Assembly: GCA_023402175.1 (NCBI GenBank) | Contig: JAEXCN010000285.1 | Location: 1 to 20,698, forward strand | Source of the DNA: Pseudomonadota bacterium | Lineage (GTDB): Bacteria > Myxococcota_A > Polyangia > Polyangiales > Polyangiaceae | DNA length: 20,698 bases | Reading direction: 5' to 3' | Part shown: piece after piece, positions 7,107 through 13,596 of the stretch | Layout of the letters: each line of letters opens with the position of its first letter | Numbering within the stretch: the stretch's first letter is position 1 | Translations under genes and position numbers: made by a program | The notes under the pieces: generated by a model | The model's input: only the letters and a program-made list of their open reading frames with translations | Database searches by the model: none | What the model was told of the DNA's origin: nothing

Positions 7107-7413
7107 GATGCGCCGCGTTCGTCACTCGACCACCACGTCGCCTGTGCACGCACGACGCCGTGGCCGAGGTTGGCGAGGAGGTCGCATTTTTCCCGAGCAT
7201 CGTCTTTCGAGGAACGCCGTGGGACATCCACGTACGACTCGAACGCGACGGGCGATGCGCGTCGCGCCATCCGTCGAGGACGACGCGTCCTTCGCGGTCG
7301 TCGTCGAGCTGCTTCTTTGCCAGGACCTATCCGAACCGATCGTTGCCGATCGAGCCTCGGTTGAACGTCGATGCGGGCATGGCGCACCGGTGCAATCGGA
7401 TCCGCGGCGCGCC
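7107..7413. other. Gap without a recognisable gene
   Basis: About 300 bp lie between the Uma2 control region and the end of the lipoprotein gene at 7414. Its first ~70 bp match the flank of the Uma2 remnant. Open frames cross it on both strands, but none shows a family motif or a plausible start. A small indel between the two copies breaks any frame through the shared part. I see no RNA gene or terminator. Confidence 0.6.
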
Positions 7414-8082
7414 TCAGTCTTCGTTCATGCGCTCAATCGCGCGCAGCTCTTCGGCGGTCGGCTCGGGGCAGGGCGCGCTCTTGAACGATCCGTCAGACAT
7501 GATCGCCACCTGCTCCAAGCAGGCCACCGAGCAGACCTCGTCGTCCCGATAGGTGTAGTCGAGCACGTAGAGGTGCCGGTCGCGCGGCGCGAGCGTTACG
7601 CTTGCCGCGCATTTGCCGTCAGGTACCTCGACGTTCTTCAGCACGGTGCGGTACCGAAGGTCCGATCGATAGCGCGTGACGGTTCGCGTACAGGTGCGGT
7701 ACGAGGTTCCGCTCCCACAGCTATACGACTCGGTCGTCGTGTATGGCACTTGCTGCGTGTAGCTCTCTTGAACGGAGCGCGTCTCCCAATGAGAGAAACC
7801 GCCACCAATGACGAGCTTCGCTGGCGTCGGGTGCACGAGGATGGCGCTTGCCCGCGGCGCTTCGGCAAGCTCCACGGGCGCGGTCGCGGACTCCGCACGA
7901 TGGCCGTTCACCAACGCGTGCTCGTTGAGCTGCGTCCCTGCCGATTTCTCGAACACGCGACGGATCTTCACCGTGGCGTGGGGCTGGCTCGCGGTCGGTG
8001 GGCGATAGATCGGAGTGCAACCGCACGCGATACACGCGAGCATCGCGACCGTCGCGGCGCGCGGCCAGGTGGACGCCATCAT
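7414..8082 (-). CDS. Predicted lipoprotein with a Tyr/Thr/Arg-rich central region
   Basis: The product is 222 aa from ATG 8082, which overlaps the stop of the upstream gene as ATGA. The same frame runs further upstream, but this start places a proper signal peptide (MMASTWPRAATVAMLACIA) before CGC-TPIY, with Cys22 the likely lipidated residue. The centre (about 110-160) is strikingly rich in Tyr, Thr, Ser and Arg: YTQQVPYTTTESYSCGSGTS, then RTCTRTVTRYRSDLRYRTV. The C-terminal part has four more cysteines (KCAAS, EVCSVACLEQ, APCPEP), suggesting disulphides in the periplasm. No family is recognised. Tight coupling to the small Cys-rich lipoprotein upstream suggests a joint function at the envelope. 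Confidence 0.8.
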   Translation of the reverse strand: MMASTWPRAATVAMLACIACGCTPIYRPPTASQPHATVKIRRVFEKSAGTQLNEHALVNGHRAESATAPVELAEAPRASAILVHPTPAKLVIGGGFSHWETRSVQESYTQQVPYTTTESYSCGSGTSYRTCTRTVTRYRSDLRYRTVLKNVEVPDGKCAASVTLAPRDRHLYVLDYTYRDDEVCSVACLEQVAIMSDGSFKSAPCPEPTAEELRAIERMNED

Positions 8083-8309
8083 TCCGGGCAACCTTCCCCG
8101 CACGCGCGGCTCTGCGCGTCGCACGCTTGGATGCCATCCGGGGTCGTGGCGCGCAGCACGCAGGCATCCTTGTCGCGCGCGCATGCCTGAAAGCACGTCA
8201 TGCGCGCGGGATTTCGAGGTCGGGGCTCGATGCATGCGAAGAGGAGCGACGCCGTCGCCAGCACTGCGAGCACGCCGGCGCTGCCGCGGCGCCGAACGAT
8301 TCGAAGCAT
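8079..8309 (-). CDS. Small Cys-rich lipoprotein
   Basis: The product is 76 aa from ATG 8309. A basic start (MLRIVRRRG) and a hydrophobic core lead to the lipobox LLFAC, with Cys26 the expected lipid anchor. The mature part is only ~50 residues and contains six further cysteines in a CFQAC...DAC...QAC...RACGEGC pattern, likely three disulphides in the oxidising periplasm. Its stop overlaps the ATG of the next gene (ATGA), which indicates translational coupling. No family is recognised; the size and Cys spacing resemble many short myxobacterial lipoproteins. Confidence 0.77.
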   Translation of the reverse strand: MLRIVRRRGSAGVLAVLATASLLFACIEPRPRNPARMTCFQACARDKDACVLRATTPDGIQACDAQSRACGEGCPE

Positions 8310-8421
8310 GGGTTCGGCGCTCTATCGTGCGCAGAAGCTCCGCGCAAGCGCGGCGCGCGGCGGATCGTCGGCGACAGGTTCGGCTTCGCGCCCTCGTTCG
8401 CGAGGAAGGGACGGTGACGGT

Positions 8422-10065
8422 CTATCGATCGACCACGAATTCCGTCGTGACGGCGGGAAACTCCGTGGGCGGGATTGGCTCGTCCGCGGCGGTGACGGCG
8501 TAGTAGCGGCTTCCAGGGTCGGCCGGCACCGGAGTGCAGGAGCCGCTTTCGTCGAGCCAGTAGTACGTCGTCTGGTTCAGGGGCGACGAGGCGGGCCAGC
8601 GGTATGCCTCGTAGACGTAGGGGTAGGCGTACGCGTCGCGCGTGGCGACCACGTAGAGCGTGGGATCGCCTTCGCAAGGCATCGTCCAGTACTCGAACTT
8701 CAGGACCTTCTGCGTGCAGGCTTCGTCGGCGTGGTAGCGATTGTCATACGCCGTCGCGACGCTCGGCAGGCAACGGTACTCGCCGTCCGCAGCCAGCTTG
8801 GGCTCACACGAAACCCCGTAGTCTCGGAGGTACGCACGCGCCTTTCGCTCGGTGTGCTCGAGTCCGTCCGGCGACGAATTCTTCCGGGCGCGAAACTCGA
8901 TCTTCGTTCCGTGGATCGCCAGCGCGTCGCTCCGAACGTCGCTCCTGGTCGCCTCGGGACTCTCGGAAGCAGGCAGCTCGACGAAGGAGTCCTTCGTGTA
9001 CGTTTCCGTTCCTGGATACGGCATGAGCGAGCACGAGCCCCCGGTCTCCAGGTAGACGGTCGGGACGACCGGCTTCGTCGGAGCGCCGACGACGCGGACG
9101 GCGCGACATTGCGGATCGGCATGGTCGCCCACGAACTGAAGCGCGTTGGTGCTGGGCGGCCGCGATGCTCCGCATCGGGCGCTCGGCAACGAGCCGAGGT
9201 TCACGAGAGCCTCGGTGCACGCAGAGTCGACGAACCCGGACGACTCCGAAGCCCATCGAGATGCCGGCAAGAAATGAAACTTGCCATCCTGGCCCCGGTA
9301 AAAGCCACCTTCGACATCGCGATCGAGATCGACCACGACGGGTTCTTTGTACTCGAACGAACCGTCCGGCCCGACGAGCTTGTCCGTGAATAGGGCCAAT
9401 CGACCTCCGCTGCGCTCCGTCGGCAAGTCGGACTTCATGCTGATTCGCTCGAATTCGCCCATCGCGGAGGGCTCAATCGGCGTTGGAATTTCGTGGATCA
9501 TCACTCCAGAGCGAGGACTACATCGCCCATCGTAGAGCTCATAGACGGTTCCCTTGATCGGCATGTGCTCCTTGAGTCCGACGCTCGAGGAACATGGCTC
9601 GCCCCACAGCAGATAGTGCTCCGGCCTCGGATTTCCACTTTCGAAGAGAACCGGATCGGTACACGACGCGTCGCGAAACCCTTGCTGGACCCACACGACA
9701 TCGGTCGGAAGGCACGCCCAGCGGTCCGCCCCAACGGACCCGACCATGCATCGACGGTTCTGGTGAGTATCGAAGAACACTCCCGTGAACGTCCGTCGCC
9801 GGGAGCCATCCTCGTACGTCTCTTCAGCGTACTCCGGCCGAAAGCGAGTGCCGCCGCCTTCGGTGGTCGATGGAGGAAGCGGCGGCAGAGCGGCGTCCTC
9901 CTCCTGCGGAGGCTTTGGCTTTCGCGCATCCACCGCTGCATCGGGCTCGTCGGGCGCATTCCGATCCGCGCCGGGGTCCTCACCGCAGTGGGTGAGCGAG
10001 AAGAGGAGAAGGGTTCCGAGGCCAAGTGCGCCGCCGAAGCGACGAAACGTGATGAACGAGCTCAA
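8422..10065 (-). CDS. Large lipoprotein with three internal repeats
   Basis: The product is 547 aa from TTG 10065. An in-frame stop lies a few codons upstream, and no ATG or GTG precedes the signal peptide, so TTG is the only start that keeps it. The signal core GGALGLGTLLLFSLTH ends at Cys27; His at position -1 of the lipobox is unusual (Gly, Ala or Ser is normal). A Pro/Glu/Asp-rich spacer (30-70) follows. Three modules share the pattern ...LP...-FxDxxCT...VL...-Y...GSC...: about 104-190 (WACLPTDVVW, RDASCTDPVLF), 255-350 (FHFLPASRW, VDSACTEALVNL) and 419-520 (YRCLPSVATAY, ADEACTQKVLKF). Aromatic and Cys-rich repeats of this type suggest a surface or outer-membrane role. The function is unknown. 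It heads a run of three minus-strand lipoprotein genes. Confidence 0.83.
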   Translation of the reverse strand: MSSFITFRRFGGALGLGTLLLFSLTHCGEDPGADRNAPDEPDAAVDARKPKPPQEEDAALPPLPPSTTEGGGTRFRPEYAEETYEDGSRRRTFTGVFFDTHQNRRCMVGSVGADRWACLPTDVVWVQQGFRDASCTDPVLFESGNPRPEHYLLWGEPCSSSVGLKEHMPIKGTVYELYDGRCSPRSGVMIHEIPTPIEPSAMGEFERISMKSDLPTERSGGRLALFTDKLVGPDGSFEYKEPVVVDLDRDVEGGFYRGQDGKFHFLPASRWASESSGFVDSACTEALVNLGSLPSARCGASRPPSTNALQFVGDHADPQCRAVRVVGAPTKPVVPTVYLETGGSCSLMPYPGTETYTKDSFVELPASESPEATRSDVRSDALAIHGTKIEFRARKNSSPDGLEHTERKARAYLRDYGVSCEPKLAADGEYRCLPSVATAYDNRYHADEACTQKVLKFEYWTMPCEGDPTLYVVATRDAYAYPYVYEAYRWPASSPLNQTTYYWLDESGSCTPVPADPGSRYYAVTAADEPIPPTEFPAVTTEFVVDR

Positions 10066-10153
10066 GATTAGCCATCATAGCCCGAGACGGACGAGCGGGG
10101 GTCGAACGTAGCGACCTTGTCGTCTCACGAGTCCCCAGACGGAGCGGCGTGTC

Positions 10154-11371
10154 ATGACCGAGTGGATCTACCTGTTGACGAAGCACGACGACTATCCGGA
10201 CCCGCTACAGGAGCTCGCAGCGCTCGTCGCGCTGGACGAGAGCGGCGCGCCGACGTACCTGAAGTTGCCGAACGGAGCGCGGCCGGCCGGCAAGACCGCG
10301 GAGGCGGGGGACGTGTTCTACCTGTGCACGCGGTCGACGCATTCGGGCCTGCGCGTGCATGCGGAAGCCACGGTGAAGGCGGCCGCCGAAGAGCGGTCGA
10401 CTCCGCAGTCGGTCATCGGAGTGTACGGCCACACGGAGCGACACTGGTTTCTGCCGCTCGAGCGCGTCGTCGGCGTAGTAGAGAAATGCGCGCCGCTGAC
10501 GGAAGAAGAAGAGAACACGTTCTCCGAGGGACAGGCGTCGGTCAAAAAGCTCGGTGTCCCGACGCGTCGAGCGCCCAGGACGATCGTCGTGTCGACGAGG
10601 GACGTCACGCCCGCGTTTGCGCCTGCGCGGCTCTCGGATCTCGATTGTCCTCCGTTCCGGAGCATCGGCCTCGATCCGACCGCAGGTACATGGGAGTCGC
10701 GAATGACGACCGGCAAGAAAGCGATGCCGTCCGTCGTGCTCGCGTGGACGGCCGATCGAGCGATCGTCTTCGAAGGCCGTGCGGACCACAGAACCAACAG
10801 CGAGTTCTGGGAGCGGGCGCGGGAGACAGAGTGCTCGGTCGCATGTATCGACGGTCCGTGCGACACGAATGGGCTGCGCATCTTGCCGGACTGGCGTGGC
10901 TGGGACGAGACGGCACGTGGCGCCGCCCGCGACGGCGAGGTGGAGCTCACGCGAGCCGGGGTCGGCCTCTTCTGGACGACGTATGCGACCATCACGCGCT
11001 TTCGGGGGGCGCGCGAATGGATTGCGCGCTCGCTACGTCTCTTCGACGAGGGACCTGCCGCGGGCGTCGACGCCATCGAGACGCATCCGCATGGTGCATT
11101 CACGTTTCTCTGGCGAGGCGCCGCTCTCGACGTACCGCTCGCGAAGAAGAGCACGGACGCCGGACGAGCGGCGCGGCTCGCCATGCTTCGCGCGTTCGTC
11201 CCGACGCTCGACGAGGCGGCCCTGCCGACTCACGACTGCGTCGATGCCGCCGTCGCCGCCCTCGTCGGGATCTTCCACCGGCTCGGGCTCACACGCTCGT
11301 TCGGGACGTCGGCCGGCGGAGGACGCATCTGGATGCCCTCGGATCGCGTCCGACTCGTCGTGAGCGCGTGA
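10154..11371 (+). CDS. Two-domain protein: PUA/EVE-like N-terminus plus DUF429 (RNase H-fold) predicted nuclease
   Basis: The product is 405 aa from ATG 10154, with GGAG about 10 bases upstream. Residues ~170-375 carry the DUF429 signature order: SIGLDPTAG (Asp174), CIDGPCDTNG (Asp233), AIETHPHGAF (Glu309) and THDCVDAAVAAL (His360, Asp361, Asp364). DUF429 is annotated as a predicted nuclease of RNase H fold, and these acids fit a two-metal centre. The N-terminal ~115 residues begin with MTEWIYLLTKHDDY, then GDVFYLCTRSTHSGLRVHAE and RHWFLPLERVVGVVE, which resembles PUA/EVE-like domains that read nucleic acids or modified bases. That match is tentative and made by eye. A charged linker (about 115-165) joins the parts. 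The gene is divergent from the large lipoprotein and is followed after 19 bp by a small ORF. Confidence 0.85.
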   Translation: MTEWIYLLTKHDDYPDPLQELAALVALDESGAPTYLKLPNGARPAGKTAEAGDVFYLCTRSTHSGLRVHAEATVKAAAEERSTPQSVIGVYGHTERHWFLPLERVVGVVEKCAPLTEEEENTFSEGQASVKKLGVPTRRAPRTIVVSTRDVTPAFAPARLSDLDCPPFRSIGLDPTAGTWESRMTTGKKAMPSVVLAWTADRAIVFEGRADHRTNSEFWERARETECSVACIDGPCDTNGLRILPDWRGWDETARGAARDGEVELTRAGVGLFWTTYATITRFRGAREWIARSLRLFDEGPAAGVDAIETHPHGAFTFLWRGAALDVPLAKKSTDAGRAARLAMLRAFVPTLDEAALPTHDCVDAAVAALVGIFHRLGLTRSFGTSAGGGRIWMPSDRVRLVVSA

Positions 11372-11390
11372 GGTTCGGACCGCGCGCGAG

Positions 11391-11594
11391 GTGGAGCGAT
11401 ACCTGAAGACCGTGATGAACGATCCGGGCAGCTACGAGCACATCCAGTCCACGGTGCCCGTCGGCGAGGGCGACTATTGGACCGTCGTGTCATCCTTCCG
11501 CGGCAAGAACGCATTCGGCGCGCTCATCATCAACACGAAGAAGTTCTACATCCAGCAGGGGCAGGTCGTGAAGGTCGCGGACGTCGGCGGGTAG
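11391..11594 (+). CDS. Small stand-alone protein or C-terminal remnant, unknown function
   Basis: The product is 67 aa from GTG 11391; the frame is open upstream to 11364 without another start. The sequence VERYLKTVMNDPGSYEHIQS, then YWTVVSSFRGKNAFGALIIN, resembles small alpha-beta modules that in other proteins sit behind a signal peptide or membrane anchor. None is present here. It may be a short cytosolic protein read after the DUF429 gene, or the surviving end of a longer gene. Its stop converges on the Uma2 gene at 11628. Confidence 0.5.
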   Translation: MERYLKTVMNDPGSYEHIQSTVPVGEGDYWTVVSSFRGKNAFGALIINTKKFYIQQGQVVKVADVGG

Positions 11595-11627
11595 CGAATG
11601 CGGTCCGCGTCGTCGCGCTCCGGATCG

Positions 11628-12350
11628 TCAACGCACGCGCGACGCTTCGAGCTCCGCGATCCGCTCCTCGGCCTCTCGGAGACGAGCCTCGGCCTCGCGG
11701 CGAGCTTCCGACTCGCGCAGGCGAGCCTCTTTCTCGGTCAGAAAGAGATCGGCTCCCTCGGGGTCGCGGGCGAGGCGAACGCAGGCCGGAACATCGTCGA
11801 CAGGAGCAACGACGAGGTGGGCGTCGAGCGTCACACACGGCGTGGCTTCGTTCGTCACCGTGCGCTCGACGAGGTCGCCATCGATCCGATCCCAGACGCG
11901 GAGGCGCGAGCCTGGCTCGCCATCGGCGTGAAAGACGACGAGCTCGCTGACGCCGAGGGCGCGGTAGCGTTCGAGCTTCTCCTCGAACGTCCAGCGTTCG
12001 GGCGAGTCGCTCGGCGAGAGGATCTCGAATGCGAGCTCGGGTGCGCCACGCTCCCAGGTCTTCCAGGAGTCGAAGGCGTGCTGCGGGATCCCGAGCTTCA
12101 CCGCACCGTCGGGCGCGAGCTTGCGCTCGGGGTCGCTTGCGTCGAAGTAGACGAAGGCATCGCACGAGACGGTGTGCTCGTCGCCAGCGGCGGCGCGCAA
12201 GATCTCGTAGAGGGCCTTGCACATGAGATAGTGACGGCCGCTCTGGCCCATGCGCTCGCCCTCCGGCTCGCTCTCGGGGAAGTGGAGCGGCACGACGGGC
12301 CGGACATGCTGGAGCGAGCGAGCACGCAGCGAGGTCACGGTCGGGAGCAT
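11628..12350 (-). CDS. Uma2-family protein with C-terminal coiled coil
   Basis: The product is 240 aa from ATG 12350; the open frame continues upstream, but family-like sequence starts here (VVPLHFPESEPEGERMGQ). The Uma2 core shows KLAPDGAVKL with Asp81, then APELAFEILSPSDSPERW with Glu109, then EKLERYRALGVSELVVF. These fit the PD-(D/E)XK metal-binding pattern. Unlike the other two Uma2 proteins in the window, it ends in a charged heptad-rich helix from about 204 to 237 (TEKEARLRESEARREAEARL), a predicted coiled coil for oligomerisation or partner binding. The function of the family is not established. It converges on the small ORF at 11391 and is preceded by a gap containing a perfect inverted repeat. 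Confidence 0.9.
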   Translation of the reverse strand: MLPTVTSLRARSLQHVRPVVPLHFPESEPEGERMGQSGRHYLMCKALYEILRAAAGDEHTVSCDAFVYFDASDPERKLAPDGAVKLGIPQHAFDSWKTWERGAPELAFEILSPSDSPERWTFEEKLERYRALGVSELVVFHADGEPGSRLRVWDRIDGDLVERTVTNEATPCVTLDAHLVVAPVDDVPACVRLARDPEGADLFLTEKEARLRESEARREAEARLREAEERIAELEASRVR

Positions 12351-12759
12351 AGCGCGGGACGTTCGTGCAGCCATGCGGCCGCTCGAGCACGAGGCGAGCC
12401 GAGAGCGCCGCCGTGACGTTCCGAGAGCTTGCGTCCGCACATCGCTGGCCCGGGCCAGATCGGGCCGGCAACGGGGCCGGCGAGCTCGGTGCCAGACGTG
12501 AGGGTATGGGCGTCGTGGCTTGTTTCCTAGTTCACTCAACTAGGAAACAAGCAAACAAGCTGGCGTCCGGACACCGCAACTACAGACCTCCGATCCGTCG
12601 CGTCCGGGCATTGTTTCGATTCGGTCCTGAGAGGGCGATCGGCGTGTGTGAGCGCACCGGCGTCGCGCGGCGTCACGGAACGCCGGGAACCACGCGTGAC
12701 GTGACCGAGACCGGTCATCGCTCAGCCGCGAACGGAGGGCGAGGGGTGCGCGGGTGGCG
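12351..12759. other. Gap of about 410 bp without a convincing gene
   Basis: This region separates two Uma2 genes on the same strand. It is locally AT-richer than its surroundings around 12520-12630 and holds the perfect inverted repeat at 12518-12552. Short open frames exist on both strands, but none has a family motif, a plausible start or sensible composition. The 5' control region of the 11628-12350 gene should lie at its left end. Confidence 0.6.
12518..12552. repeat. Perfect 15-bp inverted repeat with 5-nt loop
   Basis: GCTTGTTTCCTAGTT, loop CACTC, then its exact complement AACTAGGAAACAAGC. Part of the right arm (AAACAAGC) occurs again directly after it. The stem is AT-rich in a GC-rich region. 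No T-run follows on either strand, so it is not a classical intrinsic terminator. It could be an operator, a recombination or transposon-end relic, or a processed RNA hairpin. Confidence 0.9.
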
Positions 12760-13320
12760 TCAGCGCGTCCAGAGGACGGAGAGATCGAGCTCGAACGCGT
12801 CGAACGGTTCGACACGGACCTTCGCCGCGTCCGACCAGGTGCCCAAGCGCACCCACCGACCGCGCTCGAGCCGGTACGCCTCGAGTGTGAACGCATCGGG
12901 ATCCACGAGCCAGGCGTGGCCCACGGACCAGGCCGCGTAGGTGTCGAGCTTGTCCCCCCGATCGAACGCAGCGGTCGATGGGCTCAAGATTTCACAGACC
13001 CAATCGGGGGCGAGCGTGACGTGCGCGGATCGCGGGATGTCGGGGAGGCGATCTCGACGCCATCCGCCCAGGTCAGGTGCAACGGATTCACCGGCGATGC
13101 GCACCTCGGGCTCCGCGAGGATGATCCATCCGCCGGGCCCACCACGTCCGCGGTGAAAGGGCGGCCGCAGCTCCTCGGAGAGAGCAGACTCGGCCTCTTG
13201 ATGCGGAACCGATGGCCGTGGCGGAACGAAGATGACGCCCTCGACGAGGTGGGCCTTCGTTCCTTCGGGCAGCGCGTCGAGGTCGGCATACGTTGCCTTC
13301 CTTTTTGGCGCGTCGGCCAT
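12760..13320 (-). CDS. Uma2-family PD-(D/E)XK nuclease-fold protein
   Basis: The product is 186 aa from ATG 13320. The N-terminus KATYADLDALPEGTKAHLVE (8-27) is typical of the Uma2 subgroup with a YADL-ALPE start. The core carries SVAPDLGGWRRDRLPDIP with Asp83, then PDWVCEILSPSTAAFDRGDK with Glu110 and the canonical SPST, then HAWLVDP. These match the restriction-endonuclease-like fold. It is distinct in sequence from the other two Uma2 genes here, so it is not a recent local copy. It runs away from recC, with about 276 bp between the two starts. The role is unknown. Confidence 0.92.
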   Translation of the reverse strand: MADAPKRKATYADLDALPEGTKAHLVEGVIFVPPRPSVPHQEAESALSEELRPPFHRGRGGPGGWIILAEPEVRIAGESVAPDLGGWRRDRLPDIPRSAHVTLAPDWVCEILSPSTAAFDRGDKLDTYAAWSVGHAWLVDPDAFTLEAYRLERGRWVRLGTWSDAAKVRVEPFDAFELDLSVLWTR

Positions 13321-13475
13321 GGGCCAAACGTAGCATGCGGTCCTCGGCGTGCGACGAGGCTCGCTACCGCCGCCTGAGCACTCGCTCAGTCACGTCTATC
13401 GAGGGCCACCACTTCGGCGTGCGGCCGAGTGCAGGTTGGCGACGATGATGAGCGCCCAAGGAAGAGCTTCGCACC

Positions 13476-13491
13476 TCACCCCGCGGGGTGA
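13476..13491. promoter_or_regulatory. 16-bp perfect palindrome upstream of recC
   Basis: TCACCCCGCGGGGTGA lies about 105 bp before the recC start, in the divergent region shared with the Uma2 gene at 12760. CCCAAG words stand on both sides of it. It could be an operator or a GC-rich hairpin; a regulator is not identified. Confidence 0.45.
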
Positions 13492-13580
13492 TGCCCAAGC
13501 CCAGAGACTTGTGATGAAGTGGCCGGTTCATCTTCGCGTGTTTCGGCGCGGCGTGTCGGACAGCGGGAGGCCCCCTGTGT

Positions 13581-13591
13581 GGAGGGAAGGG
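13581..13591 (+). promoter_or_regulatory. Ribosome binding site of recC
   Basis: GGAGGGAAGGG stands 5 bases before GTG 13597. It supports this start over an upstream in-frame start at 13519, whose extra 26 residues show no family similarity. Confidence 0.7.
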
Positions 13592-13596
13592 TAGGC

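Larger units (their letters stand above)
6505..7179. repeat. Duplicated segment, complete copy (partner 3338-3664)
   Basis: This copy holds the intact Uma2 gene and about 100 bp of its upstream flank. The partner lacks an internal 346 bp. Similarity fades after the block GAGGTTGGCGAG. Confidence 0.85.

Noticed and set aside
6643..8190. Plus-strand open frame of 515 codons crossing Uma2 and the lipoprotein gene
   Set aside because: It covers two well-supported minus-strand genes and shows no domain or plausible start.
12518..12552. The hairpin as a rho-independent terminator
   Set aside because: No T-run follows the stem on either strand, and the stem is not GC-rich.
12536..12896. Short minus-strand open frames next to the 15-bp hairpin
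   Set aside because: No ribosome site, no motif and Arg/Ser-rich shadow composition; one overlaps the Uma2 gene at 12760.
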